A stretch of 64,000 bases of DNA from Halieaceae bacterium UBA5044 (GCA_002416125.1 DIBU01000016.1:1-64000); one strand, 5' to 3'. Positions 52,627-62,183 are shown, counted from the stretch's first letter. Notes: a model not told the origin generated them from the sequence alone. Made by a program: numbers and translations.

Positions 52627-54339
52627 ATGGCAAGTGTTCAACAACTTCTCAGGGATATAGCGGCCGCGCCGGATGGTCCAGCCATTGCCGCCATATTCGA
52701 TTTCGACGGCACGATTATCTCCGGCTACTCCGCAACCTCGTTCATCCGCGAACAGTTGCGGCGCGGCGACCTGCAAACCCGGGAGCTGCTGGAACTGGCC
52801 CAGGCCATGACCAGCTTCGGGCTGGGCAACCTCGGCTTTTCCGCCATGATGACCGTGACAACCCAGTTCCTGCGCGGCATCACCGAAGCCAGCTACGAAG
52901 ATCTCGGGGAAACGCTGTACAACGACCAGCTCGCGCGTCGCATCTACCCGGAATCGCGCGCCCTGATCAATGCCCACCTGGCCAAGGGGCACACCGTCGC
53001 CGTGATTTCCTCGGCCACGCCATACCAGGTTGTGCCGGCCGCGCGCGACCTGGGCATTGAGCACGTCATGTGCACCGAACTGGAAGTCGAGGACGGGCTG
53101 TTCACCGGGCAGGTAATCCGGCCCACCTGCTTCGGCCAGGGCAAGGTAGATGCGGCAGAACGCCTCGCAGGCGAGCAGGGCGCCGACCTCGACCAGAGTT
53201 TCTTTTACAGTGACAGCCACGACGACCTCCTGCTGCTGGAACGTGTGGGCCTGCCGAGGGTCCTGAACCCGAACACGCGTCTGCTGGGCATCGCCCGGGA
53301 CCGGCACTGGCCCGTCGCGCGCTTCTCCAGCCGCGGCCGCCCCTCGCTGTCGCTCTACCTGCGTTCAGCGGCGGCAACCGTGAGCCTGGTGCCGACCTTT
53401 CTCGCCGGCCTGCCGGTCTATGCACTGACCCGATCGAAACGCCAGTCGCTGAATTTCTCCCTGTCACTGTTCGCGGACACCGCGAGCGCACTGATTGGAT
53501 TGGACCTCAACGTCAAAGGCAAGCAGCACCTGTGGTCGCACCGACCGGCGGTGTTCATCTTCAACCACCAGAGCAAGGCGGATGTGGTGGTGATCGCCAG
53601 CCTGCTGCGGGCCGACATGGCGGGGGTGGGTAAAAAGGAAATTCGCGATATGCCGGTGATCGGCCGGGTACTGGAAACCGCCGGTGTGGTGATGATTGAT
53701 CGCGCCAACTCGGCGAGCGCCATCGAAGCGATGACACCGCTGGTTGAGGCGATGCGGGACGAAGGTAAATCGGTGGTGCTGGCACCGGAGGGCACGCGCA
53801 GCGTGTCACCGCGTCTCGGCCCTTTCAAAAAAGGTGCTTTCCACCTCGCCATGCAGGCCGGAGTCCCCATCATCCCCATCGTCATACGCAATGCCGGAGA
53901 TGTCGCCCCGAAAGGCGAGTTCGTGTTCCGACCCGCCACGGTGGACGTTGAAGTGCTGGAGCCCATCGATACGTCCAATTGGCAGGTGAGTGATCTCAAC
54001 GAGCACATCCGCGAGGTGCGCAACCGTATGCTGGCCGTCCTGGGACAGCCACTGGAGCCTGCCGAAAAAGCCGCCAGCGTCACTGCAAAGCGTCCAAACC
54101 CCGCAAAAACCAAAGCCAAAACCAAATCCAAAGCCAAGGCCAAAGCCGGCACAAAGACCCCCACAAAGAAGAAAGTCGCCACAGCAAAGAAAACCGCAGC
54201 GCGGAAAAAGACGGCGTCCACAGGGACGAAGGTGGCCGCCAAAGCGACGCCAAAGGCGGCAGCTGTACGCAAGCGCCCGCCTGAACCGAGGCCCAAGGCA
54301 AGGCCCAAGAGCCGGGCCGATACGGTGCGCGATCTGTGA
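52627..54339 (+). CDS. Fusion of HAD-IB phosphatase and 1-acylglycerol-3-phosphate acyltransferase (PlsC) with basic tail
   Basis: A 570-residue fusion. The HAD domain (about 15-240) has FDFDGTIISGY as motif I, VISSATPY as motif II and FYSDSHDDL as motif III. The PlsC domain (about 285-480) has HQSKAD (HX4D) near residue 312 and EGTRS near 387. Residues 488-570 are a Lys/Ala/Pro-rich tail like histone H1, not part of either domain. The enzyme should acylate lysophosphatidate, and the phosphatase may act on a phospholipid or phosphoester. The same HAD-PlsC form (Rv2483c-like) is known in mycobacteria, next to a GPAT gene. Confidence 0.88.
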   Translation: MASVQQLLRDIAAAPDGPAIAAIFDFDGTIISGYSATSFIREQLRRGDLQTRELLELAQAMTSFGLGNLGFSAMMTVTTQFLRGITEASYEDLGETLYNDQLARRIYPESRALINAHLAKGHTVAVISSATPYQVVPAARDLGIEHVMCTELEVEDGLFTGQVIRPTCFGQGKVDAAERLAGEQGADLDQSFFYSDSHDDLLLLERVGLPRVLNPNTRLLGIARDRHWPVARFSSRGRPSLSLYLRSAAATVSLVPTFLAGLPVYALTRSKRQSLNFSLSLFADTASALIGLDLNVKGKQHLWSHRPAVFIFNHQSKADVVVIASLLRADMAGVGKKEIRDMPVIGRVLETAGVVMIDRANSASAIEAMTPLVEAMRDEGKSVVLAPEGTRSVSPRLGPFKKGAFHLAMQAGVPIIPIVIRNAGDVAPKGEFVFRPATVDVEVLEPIDTSNWQVSDLNEHIREVRNRMLAVLGQPLEPAEKAASVTAKRPNPAKTKAKTKSKAKAKAGTKTPTKKKVATAKKTAARKKTASTGTKVAAKATPKAAAVRKRPPEPRPKARPKSRADTVRDL

Positions 54340-56681
54340 CCCTGGAGGGCAAGTTCGACCAGTGCCCATGGCCTCCGGGCAGCGGACCGGTACTCTTCCT
54401 GTTGGACACCAGCAACCGCTTTGAAGAAGCGTTGCTGCAGCGCTGGCTTGACCAGCATACCGAGACGGGCGCTGGCCGCGACTGCGAGGCACTCACTATC
54501 GACCTGGGGGACGACCGTCGGGGCATCGATACGCGCGAGCTGCGCGAACGCCTGTCGCTGCCGGACGAGGTCATCATTGCGCCCCTGCGGGTGGCCTGGA
54601 CGCCACCGCTTGCCGCGATCAATTCGGGCCCCCAGCTACGGGACCTGATTCTGGGCGATCCGCGACGCCCAAGCCCCCGGCGCGCCCGACGCATCGCGGA
54701 AAAGGAGCCGGAGCGCATGCACCTGGTGTGCGGCGAGCCCGATTCGCTGGGCAACCTGCGACAGCGCTACAACACCAAGTATGCCCAGGAAAGCGCAGCC
54801 GACAGTGCGGCGTTCGGCACCTTTGTCGCACGGCAGGCCGCGGTGGTTCTGGATATCGCCGAGCGCCGCCTGCAGGGCGGCCGCTACAAGGTACCGCGCT
54901 ATGTAGCGGAAAGCCTGCGCGCCAACCGCAGCTACAACGAAGCCCTGGAAAAGCTGGCGCAGGAACAGGGTACGACCCGCGAGGCCCTGCTGAAACAGGC
55001 AGAGGCCTACATGGAGGAAATGATTTCCATCCCCAGCACCTTCTGGCTGGATGTCTGGGCGCGTTTCTGCAGCTTCTGCCTGCGGCTGGGCTATGAGCGG
55101 GAAATCGTCTGCGACCCGCAAGCCATTGAGGCCATGCGACAGACCGTGCGCGACCACCCCTCCCTGCTGCTCTGGACGCATAAAACCTACCTCGACGGCA
55201 TGGTGGTGCCCAAGGTTCTCTACGACAACGACTTCCCCATGCCGCACATGTTCGGCGGCGCCAATATCGCCTTCGCCGGGATGGGCTTTCTCATCCGTCG
55301 CTCGGGTGGCATCTTCATCAAGCGCAGCTTTGGCGACAACGCGCTGTACAAGCTCACGCTGCGTCATTACATCGGCTACCTGATGGAGAAGCGCTTTCCG
55401 ATGAACTGGTCCTTCGAGGGCACGCGCTCCCGCCTGGGCAAGCTCATGCCACCGCGCTACGGGCTGCTCAAATATGCACTGGAAGCCTGCCACGCCACCG
55501 ATGCGCGCGATATTCACATTATTCCCATCTCCATCAGCTACGACCTGATCCGCGATGTGGAGGAATACGCCACTGAACAAACCGGGCGCGGCAAGGGGGC
55601 CGAGTCGCTGCGCTGGTTTATCGGCTATGTGCGCAGCCTGGCGCGGCCCATGGGCAAGATCTATATGGACATCGGCACCCCGGTGGTTCTGCCGTCGGCG
55701 CCGGAACCGGATGACAGCCTCGCCCTGTCGAAAATCGCCTTTGAAGTGGCAGTCGAGGCCAATCGCGTCACCCCCATTACCTTCCCCTCGCTGGTGACCA
55801 TGAGCCTGCTGGGTGCAGCACCCAAGGCGCTGACCGAAGCGGAGGTGGTGGAGGACCTGCGAGCGCTGCTGGACTGGGCGGAGGCGCGCTCCCTGCGCAT
55901 ATCCGCGGACTTCGACCGTGGCTACGCGGAGCAGATGGACGGTCTGCTCGGCATCATGATCAACGAGGGGATTGTCTCCCGCTACGACGAGGGCCCCGAG
56001 GATGTCTACGCCATCGCGCTCGAGCAACACCCTGTCGCGAGCTACTACCGGAACACCGTTATTCACTTCTTCGTCAACAAGGCGATTATTGAACTGGCGC
56101 TGGTAAAGTCCACAGAAGGCAAGGATGCAGACGCTCTCACAACATTCTGGGCCGAGGTGGACGAACTGCGGGACCTGTTCAAATTCGAGTTCTTCTACTC
56201 GCCTACGGCGGAATTCCACCAGGAGATCCGCGACGAGCTTGCCCGCTACCATCCCGACTGGGAATCACTGCCCGCGAGAACGCCCGGCGGCTTTACGCAG
56301 CTGCTGCTGGGCATGACACCGGTGGTGGCCCACGTCACGCTGCTGACCTATGTCGAGGCCTACTCTGTGGTCTCCGACCTGGCGGCGCGTATGGGCGACG
56401 CGCCACTGGACAGCCAGCAGTGTGTCACCGATGCCCTCACTCTGGGTCAGCAACTCTACCTGCAGCGACGCATCAGCAGTGCGTCGTCAATCGGCAAGCT
56501 GCTGTTCCGCAACGGCTACCAGATGCTTGAGCACCGTAAACTGACCGGCGGCGACGACCCCGAGCTGGGACCGCGCAGGCAGGCACTGGCGAGGCAGCTG
56601 CGTGCCTTGAAGCGGCGCCTGGAAGTTATCCGCGCGCTGGGCCTGACCGGACGCGACCGAAGCAAGGAATCCCTGCAATGA
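54336..56681 (+). CDS. Glycerol-3-phosphate acyltransferase PlsB, mycobacterial-type
   Basis: A 781-residue acyltransferase that adds the first acyl chain to glycerol 3-phosphate. It carries HKTYLD (HX4D) near residue 282, FGGANIAFAGMGFLIRRSGG, FIKRSF, and FEGTRSRLGKLMPPRYGLL near 360. These match mycobacterial PlsB more closely than E. coli PlsB (807 residues, HRSHMD). The GTG overlaps the preceding stop in GTGA and its own stop overlaps gpsA in ATGA, so the three genes are coupled. Together they make glycerol 3-phosphate, lysophosphatidate and phosphatidate. Confidence 0.9.
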   Translation: MTLEGKFDQCPWPPGSGPVLFLLDTSNRFEEALLQRWLDQHTETGAGRDCEALTIDLGDDRRGIDTRELRERLSLPDEVIIAPLRVAWTPPLAAINSGPQLRDLILGDPRRPSPRRARRIAEKEPERMHLVCGEPDSLGNLRQRYNTKYAQESAADSAAFGTFVARQAAVVLDIAERRLQGGRYKVPRYVAESLRANRSYNEALEKLAQEQGTTREALLKQAEAYMEEMISIPSTFWLDVWARFCSFCLRLGYEREIVCDPQAIEAMRQTVRDHPSLLLWTHKTYLDGMVVPKVLYDNDFPMPHMFGGANIAFAGMGFLIRRSGGIFIKRSFGDNALYKLTLRHYIGYLMEKRFPMNWSFEGTRSRLGKLMPPRYGLLKYALEACHATDARDIHIIPISISYDLIRDVEEYATEQTGRGKGAESLRWFIGYVRSLARPMGKIYMDIGTPVVLPSAPEPDDSLALSKIAFEVAVEANRVTPITFPSLVTMSLLGAAPKALTEAEVVEDLRALLDWAEARSLRISADFDRGYAEQMDGLLGIMINEGIVSRYDEGPEDVYAIALEQHPVASYYRNTVIHFFVNKAIIELALVKSTEGKDADALTTFWAEVDELRDLFKFEFFYSPTAEFHQEIRDELARYHPDWESLPARTPGGFTQLLLGMTPVVAHVTLLTYVEAYSVVSDLAARMGDAPLDSQQCVTDALTLGQQLYLQRRISSASSIGKLLFRNGYQMLEHRKLTGGDDPELGPRRQALARQLRALKRRLEVIRALGLTGRDRSKESLQ

Positions 56682-57682
56682 ACAACCTGAAAGTCGGCCT
56701 GCTGGGCGGCGGCTCCTGGGGCACCACCGTGGCGGCGCTGGTGGCGCGCAATGCGCCCGCCATACTCTGGGCGCGCAACCCGGAAACGGTCAGGGAAATC
56801 AACGAGGAGCACAGCAACGCCACCTACCTGCCCGGTGCCAGGCTGCCCGAGAAACTGCAGGCGACCGCGGATATCGGCGAGGCGGTCGCCGGTGCAGACG
56901 TGATCGTGATGGGTATTCCCTCGCAGAATTTTCGCAGCGTGCTGCAGGAGGTACGCAGGCATATCCGGCCCTGGGTACCCGTAATCAGCCTGACCAAGGG
57001 CCTGGAACTGGACACCCGCATGCGCATGACCGAGATCATCGCGGAAGTGCTGCCCGGCCACCCCGTGGGTGTGCTTACCGGGCCCAACCTGGCGCGGGAA
57101 ATCATGGCCGGGCAGGCCGCGGCCAGCGTCATTGCCATGGAAGATGCCATTATCGTGCGCGAGCTGCAGTGCCTGTTTTCCAGCGGCCTGTTCCGTGTCT
57201 ACACCAACACGGATGTGGTGGGCTGCGAATTGGGCGGCGTGCTGAAGAACATCATCGCCATCGCCGTCGGCATGGGCGACGGCCTGGGCGCCGGGGACAA
57301 CACCCGCGCCGCGCTGATTACCCGCGGTCTCGCCGAGATCACGCGCCTGGGCTGTGCCATGGGCGGCAAGGCGGAGACGTTTTCCGGCCTTGCGGGCATG
57401 GGCGACATGATTGCCACCTGCACCAGCGCGCAGAGCCGCAACCGCCACGTCGGCATGGAGCTGGGCCGCGGCAAGACGCTGGAAACCATCGCGGCGGACA
57501 TGTTCATGGTCGCTGAGGGCGCGAAGAGCGCCCCCGCGGTGATGGCGCTGGCGCAGCAGTATGGCGTCGAAATGCCCATCGCCAGTGACGTGTACAAGGT
57601 GCTCAGCGGCGAGACATCGGCGCAGCGTATCTTCCGCGGCCTGCTGCGGGTGACCGCAGGTGCAGAATCCGAGCCGGGCTGA
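56678..57682 (+). CDS. gpsA: Glycerol-3-phosphate dehydrogenase [NAD(P)+]
   Basis: A 334-residue cytoplasmic enzyme that reduces dihydroxyacetone phosphate to sn-glycerol 3-phosphate, the acceptor for PlsB. The Rossmann loop is GLLGGGSWGTTVAALVARN. Catalytic and substrate segments are GVLTGPNLAREI, CELGGVLKNIIAIAVGMGDGLGAGDNTRAALITRGL (Lys in LKN) and GLAGMGDMIATCTSAQSRN. The start overlaps the PlsB stop by 4 bases. It completes a dedicated phosphatidate operon. Confidence 0.97.
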   Translation: MNNLKVGLLGGGSWGTTVAALVARNAPAILWARNPETVREINEEHSNATYLPGARLPEKLQATADIGEAVAGADVIVMGIPSQNFRSVLQEVRRHIRPWVPVISLTKGLELDTRMRMTEIIAEVLPGHPVGVLTGPNLAREIMAGQAAASVIAMEDAIIVRELQCLFSSGLFRVYTNTDVVGCELGGVLKNIIAIAVGMGDGLGAGDNTRAALITRGLAEITRLGCAMGGKAETFSGLAGMGDMIATCTSAQSRNRHVGMELGRGKTLETIAADMFMVAEGAKSAPAVMALAQQYGVEMPIASDVYKVLSGETSAQRIFRGLLRVTAGAESEPG

Positions 57683-57761
57683 AGGGCTTTTCACGACCGC
57701 CCCTTTTTCCGGGCCCGGCTCTGGTGCAGAATGGCGCCAACGCAACATGACGGAAGCCCCC

Positions 57762-58595
57762 ATGAAGAACCTGCCACTGGCCCTTGTCCTGCTCGCGCTC
57801 AGCGCACTAACCACCCAGGCGGCACATGCCGGCAAGTTCACGCATCTCAGCGGCAACCCCGACCTGCGCTCTGCCTCTGCGCTGGTTCTCGACGCGTCCG
57901 GCGAGGTCATCTACGGCAAGGACACCGACACCGTGCGGCCCATCGCCTCCATCACCAAGCTGATGACCGCCATGGTGACGCTGGATGCACAGCTGGATCT
58001 CGACCAGGCCATTACCATCACCAAGGACGATCGCGATGTGGTGCGCCAGACCGGCTCACGCCTTGACTACGGCGCAACCCTGAGCCGCAGGGACATGCTG
58101 TTGCTGGCGCTGATGTCATCGGAAAACCGGGCTGCCAGTGCCCTCGGCAGAACCTACCCCGGCGGCCTGGATGCCTTTGTGCAGGCGATGAACGACAAGG
58201 CGCAGCAGCTGGGCATGCGCAATAGCCGCTTCGCCGACCCCGCCGGGCTGCACGGCGAGAACCTGTCCACTGCGCGCGACCTGGCCATCATGGTGCGCGC
58301 TGCTGGCGAATACCCCCTGATCGCCGAGGCCAGCACCACACCCGGTATGGCCGTCTACCCCTTTGCCCGGCGCGGCCCCCTGAATTACAACAACACCAAT
58401 CGCCTGCTGAAGAACCAGAACTGGCAGATCGGGCTCAGCAAGACGGGCTACCTCAACGAGGCCGGCCGCTGTCTTGTCATGCAGGCGACCATTGAGGGGG
58501 AGCCGGTGTCCATCGTGCTGTTGAACTCCTTTGGCAAGCTCACCCCCTTCGGCGATTCCAACCGGCTGCGCCGCTGGCTGCTCGCCGGTCGCTAG
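57762..58595 (+). CDS. pbpG: D-alanyl-D-alanine endopeptidase (PBP7/PbpG type)
   Basis: A 277-residue secreted serine peptidase of the S11 family, cutting D-Ala-meso-DAP cross-links in peptidoglycan. The signal peptide is MKNLPLALVLLALSALTTQAAHA. Active-site motifs are SITK (Ser63), SEN in LMSSENRAASAL, and KTG in LSKTGYLNEAG. A frame of 34 codons upstream overlaps gpsA, but the ATG at 57762, after GGAAG, starts the signal peptide and is preferred. No C-terminal amphipathic anchor is seen, as in PBP7. Confidence 0.92.
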   Translation: MKNLPLALVLLALSALTTQAAHAGKFTHLSGNPDLRSASALVLDASGEVIYGKDTDTVRPIASITKLMTAMVTLDAQLDLDQAITITKDDRDVVRQTGSRLDYGATLSRRDMLLLALMSSENRAASALGRTYPGGLDAFVQAMNDKAQQLGMRNSRFADPAGLHGENLSTARDLAIMVRAAGEYPLIAEASTTPGMAVYPFARRGPLNYNNTNRLLKNQNWQIGLSKTGYLNEAGRCLVMQATIEGEPVSIVLLNSFGKLTPFGDSNRLRRWLLAGR

Positions 58596-58659
58596 AACTT
58601 GACCCGGCAAGTCCGGGCTTGAAATACTGACGCGACGTTTGCCGCCCGCGAGGTTTGCC

Positions 58660-59592
58660 ATGCTCAGTCGCCGTCAACTCCTGCTTGCCAGTGCCCTGCT
58701 CGCCGCGACACGGGGCGGCACTCTCCACGCCGCCGCGCCTGCGCCACGCGGCACAGCCCTGCGGCGCCCCATCCCCGCCTCCGGGGAAATGCTGCCTGTG
58801 ATCGGCATGGGCACCTCCCGCACCTTCGATGTCGACGCCGGAGCGGATGCGGCGCAACCCCTCATGGCGGTGCTGGAGACGTTCTTTGCCAACGGTGGCC
58901 AGGTTATCGACTCATCCCCTATGTATGGCAAGGCGGAAACCCGCGTGGGCGACCTGCTGCGCTCGATGCCGGAACGTCCCCCCCTGTTTGCCGCAACGAA
59001 GGTATGGACCGATGGTCGCGAAGCGGGTATTGCCCAGATGGAAGAATCCGCCAGGCGCATGGCCGTGGAGCGGTTCGACCTGATTGCCGTGCACAACCTG
59101 GTCGACTGGCGCACCCAGCTGGACACCCTCAAGCGCTGGAAAGAGGAAGGCAAGGTCCGCTATATCGGGATCACCACCTCGCACGGACGCGATCACGCCG
59201 AATTTCTGCAGATCATGCGCGAGGAACCCCTGGATTTCGTGCAGTTCAGCTACAACATTGCCGACCGACGGGCGGAGGAAGCGCTGCTGCCCACCGCCGC
59301 AGACCGCGGCATTGCCACCATGATCAACCGCCCCTACCAGCGCGGCGACCTGTTTGCGGCAACCCGCGGTGCCCCGCTGCCCGCTGTGGCAACAGAGCTG
59401 GGCTGCAGCAGCTGGGGCCAGTTTTTCCTTAAATTCATTCTCGGCCATCCCGCGGTGACCTGCGTGATACCGGCCACCTCCAGCCCCAGACACATGCAGG
59501 ACAACATGCAGGCGGGCTTCGGCGCCCTGCCCGATGCAGCGCAGCGAGAGGAAATGCTGCGGGTCTTTGCCGCGCTGCGAGCCAGCAGTTGA
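58660..59592 (+). CDS. Aldo/keto reductase with export signal
   Basis: A 310-residue (beta/alpha)8 oxidoreductase. The leader LSRRQLLLASALLAATRGG has a twin-arginine start and hydrophobic stretch, so the protein may use the Tat route with its NADPH bound. Core motifs include GMGTSRTFDV, MYGKAE (catalytic Tyr), FAATKVWTDG (Lys) and FDLIAVHNLVDW (His). IATMINRPYQRGDL and the C-terminal SSPRHMQDNMQA fit AKR members acting on small carbonyls. Its stop overlaps the next gene in TTGA. Confidence 0.85.
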   Translation: MLSRRQLLLASALLAATRGGTLHAAAPAPRGTALRRPIPASGEMLPVIGMGTSRTFDVDAGADAAQPLMAVLETFFANGGQVIDSSPMYGKAETRVGDLLRSMPERPPLFAATKVWTDGREAGIAQMEESARRMAVERFDLIAVHNLVDWRTQLDTLKRWKEEGKVRYIGITTSHGRDHAEFLQIMREEPLDFVQFSYNIADRRAEEALLPTAADRGIATMINRPYQRGDLFAATRGAPLPAVATELGCSSWGQFFLKFILGHPAVTCVIPATSSPRHMQDNMQAGFGALPDAAQREEMLRVFAALRASS

Positions 59593-60899
59593 CCCCCACA
59601 CGCCGCCCGCTGCAACGCCTGCTGTCACTGGCCTGTGAGGTAGAAACCAGAGAAGTCACTGCCACCCTCGCGTCCTTTGTCCTGATACTGACGCTGATGG
59701 GGGCATACTACCTGCTACGCCCGGTCCGCGACGCAATGGCCAGCAACTGGAGCGATGCGGAAGTCAGCTGGCTGTGGACCTTCACCTTTGTTTTCAGTAC
59801 AGCGGCGGTCTCGTTGTATGGCGCCGCTGTTGCGCGTATCCGCCTGCAGTACCTGGTACCCGGTGTCTACGGCTGCTTTGCCCTGAGTTTCGTACTCTTC
59901 TACCTCGCGGCCAGCGGTGACACGCGCAACACCCTGATCGACAAAGCGTTTTACGTCTGGGTCAGCGTGTTCAGCCTGTTTCATGTGTCCGTGTTCTGGA
60001 GCTTCATGTCCGACTGCTTCTCCCGCGGACAGTCCAAGCGGCTGTTCGGCTTCATTGGCGCCGGCGCGAGTATCGGTGCCCTCGGGGGGCCGGCCCTGGT
60101 CACCGTGCTGGCGGGTACAGGCGGCGTAGAACCCTTGCTGCTGATCGCGGCCCTTATGCTGGTACTCACGCTACCCGTTATTGCGCTGCTGCAACGGCAA
60201 CAGCTCAAGGGCCTCGCGCAGGATTTTGTCAGCAGCGGCCGCGATGAGCTCGCGACCATCGGCGGCAACCCCTTTGCCGGCTTTGCTGCATTTCGCGACA
60301 ACCGCTACCTGTGGGGCATCGCCCTGTTTCTGTTTCTCTACACCGCCATCAGCTCGTTTGTCTATTTTGAGCTGAAAAACCTGCTCGCGGACTACGACGA
60401 GGGCAGACGCGCACAGATCTGGGCTGCCATGGACCTTGCGGTAAACACCCTCACGGTGCTGATCGCGGCCTTTGCCACCGGCCGCATGGCGAATCATCTG
60501 GGCCTGCCTTTCACCCTTGCCAGCGTGCCCGTCGCCATCTGCGGCGGGATGCTGCTGCTCGCAGCTGCCCCCGCGGTTGCCGTGGTCGTGGTCGTGCAGG
60601 TGGTCCGGCGTGCAGGTAACTATGCCATTTCGCGCCCGGCCCGGGAGATGCTGTTCACCGCAGTGGACCGCGAAACCCGCTTCAAGGCGAAACCGGTGAT
60701 CGATATTGTGGTCTACCGGGGAGGCGACATGCTCAACGCCTGGGCGTTTACCGCCCTCACCCAGGGGCTGGGCCTTGGCATGGCGGCGATTGCGCTGATC
60801 GGCGCAGGCATCGCCGCCTGCTGGGGCCTGACCGGCATTTACCTTGGACGCAGCTTTGAGCGTCAGTACAGCCCACGGTCCGGCGCACCAAATAGTTGA
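59589..60899 (+). CDS. TLC/NTP-NDP-exchanger-like MFS transporter
   Basis: A 436-residue protein with about 12 spans. The first reads TATLASFVLILTLMGAYYLLRPVRDAMASNW, the signature region of the ADP/ATP (TLC) carrier family of Rickettsia and Chlamydia, which also has many free-living homologues of unknown substrate. FWSFMSDCFSRGQSKRLFGFIGAGASIGALGGP and the Arg-rich RAGNYAISRPAREMLFTAVDRETRFKAKPVID are shared features. TTG start overlapping the reductase stop. Whether it moves nucleotides cannot be told from sequence. Confidence 0.75.
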   Translation: MTPTRRPLQRLLSLACEVETREVTATLASFVLILTLMGAYYLLRPVRDAMASNWSDAEVSWLWTFTFVFSTAAVSLYGAAVARIRLQYLVPGVYGCFALSFVLFYLAASGDTRNTLIDKAFYVWVSVFSLFHVSVFWSFMSDCFSRGQSKRLFGFIGAGASIGALGGPALVTVLAGTGGVEPLLLIAALMLVLTLPVIALLQRQQLKGLAQDFVSSGRDELATIGGNPFAGFAAFRDNRYLWGIALFLFLYTAISSFVYFELKNLLADYDEGRRAQIWAAMDLAVNTLTVLIAAFATGRMANHLGLPFTLASVPVAICGGMLLLAAAPAVAVVVVVQVVRRAGNYAISRPAREMLFTAVDRETRFKAKPVIDIVVYRGGDMLNAWAFTALTQGLGLGMAAIALIGAGIAACWGLTGIYLGRSFERQYSPRSGAPNS

Positions 60900-61001
60900 G
60901 CCAACCCGCACCGCGTGCACTCAGCGGGGCGGCTGCCCCTAGCCCCGGTGCCCGCGAGGGCTATACTGCCTGACACCAAGCGATTCTCGGAGGTCACCAC
61001 C

Positions 61002-62090
61002 ATGGCCACAGCGGCTGACTACAATCTCGGACCCAACACATTCCCCCGCGGCTGGTTTATTGTCGCGGAGAGCAAGGAGCTGGATGCGGGGCCCATGGCC
61101 GTGCGTTTCTTCGGCCAGGATCTCGCGCTGTACCGTGGCGAAAGCGGCAAGCCCGTGCTGCTGGACGCCTACTGCGCGCATATGGGCACCCACCTGACCG
61201 CCAGCACCAGTGCCATGATCGTGAAGAACGGCGAGCAGATTGAAGGCGACTCCATTCGCTGCCCCTACCACGGCTGGCGCTACAGCTGCGATGGCGATGT
61301 AGACGACATCCCCTACTCCGACGGCCCTTACCCCAAATCGGCGTCGATACGCTCCTACCCCGTGGTAGACAGCATGGGCTGCGTAATGGCCTGGTACGAT
61401 CCGGACGGACGCGCACCCGACTACGACGCGCCCCTGCTCAAGCAGTGGGATGACCCGCAGTGGGTGCAGTGGGAACTGGATCACCTGGGCGAACTGGACA
61501 TTCACCCGCAGGAAATCATCGACAATATGGCCGACTGCCGCCACCTGGGCCCCACCCACGGCGCACCCTGCGAGTACTTCGAGAACGAGCTCCGGGACCA
61601 GGTGTACATCCAGCGCCAGGGTGGTCCGATGCAGCTCTACAACACCTACCTGTATACCACCACCTGGTACACCGGGCCGGGTGTGCTGCTGTCCAAGCAG
61701 GTGTTCGGTGACGCCGTCATGTTCGAGCTGATCGCCAACACACCCGTGGACGATGGCAGGGTCAAGGCCTGGCACGCGGTGCTCTACCGCGGCTCCGAAT
61801 CACCCGCCAGCGATGCCGACAAGGCCGCAGCCAAGCAGTTTCAGGCCAACGCCCTGGAGGCCTTCGCCGCCGACTTCAATGTGTGGAAGTTCAAGCGCCC
61901 CGCGCTGAAAATCATGCAGATGAAAACGGATGGTCCATTCAAGACCGGGCGCAAGTGGTACTCCCAGTTTTTCGCCACGCCGGAGCAGGCGGCGGAGATT
62001 CGCAAGGACGTGAACGGCACGCACTACACGCAGGGCCTGATCACACCGAAGGAAGCCGGCCACTCGATCGACGACGGCCTGCCCTTCTAG
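61002..62090 (+). CDS. Rieske non-haem iron oxygenase, alpha subunit
   Basis: A 362-residue oxygenase component. The Rieske [2Fe-2S] site is CAHMGTHL then CPYHGWRYSCDG (near residues 50-95). The mononuclear iron site is seen in DNMADCRHLGPTHGAP, with the two histidines after the bridging Asp. The layout resembles KshA-type 3-ketosteroid 9-hydroxylases or other single-subunit (alpha3) oxygenases. The reductase is not in this window. CGGAGG precedes the ATG at 61002. Confidence 0.9.
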   Translation: MATAADYNLGPNTFPRGWFIVAESKELDAGPMAVRFFGQDLALYRGESGKPVLLDAYCAHMGTHLTASTSAMIVKNGEQIEGDSIRCPYHGWRYSCDGDVDDIPYSDGPYPKSASIRSYPVVDSMGCVMAWYDPDGRAPDYDAPLLKQWDDPQWVQWELDHLGELDIHPQEIIDNMADCRHLGPTHGAPCEYFENELRDQVYIQRQGGPMQLYNTYLYTTTWYTGPGVLLSKQVFGDAVMFELIANTPVDDGRVKAWHAVLYRGSESPASDADKAAAKQFQANALEAFAADFNVWKFKRPALKIMQMKTDGPFKTGRKWYSQFFATPEQAAEIRKDVNGTHYTQGLITPKEAGHSIDDGLPF

Positions 62091-62183
62091 GCCTTCCGCA
62101 ACGCGGAACCGGCACTCCCCCGGCGGGTCAAAACCCTCGCGGAAATCGGCTACACTGGCCGCCACACTGCGAGGGACCCGCCC

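Noticed and set aside
54636..57910. Long minus-strand frames (538 and 464 codons) opposite plsB and gpsA
   Set aside because: Both are shadows of well-supported genes with intact motifs on the plus strand.
62096..62120. TTCCGC-aac-GCGGAA hairpin after the Rieske gene
   Set aside because: Perfect small stem but no T tract follows, so I cannot call it a terminator.
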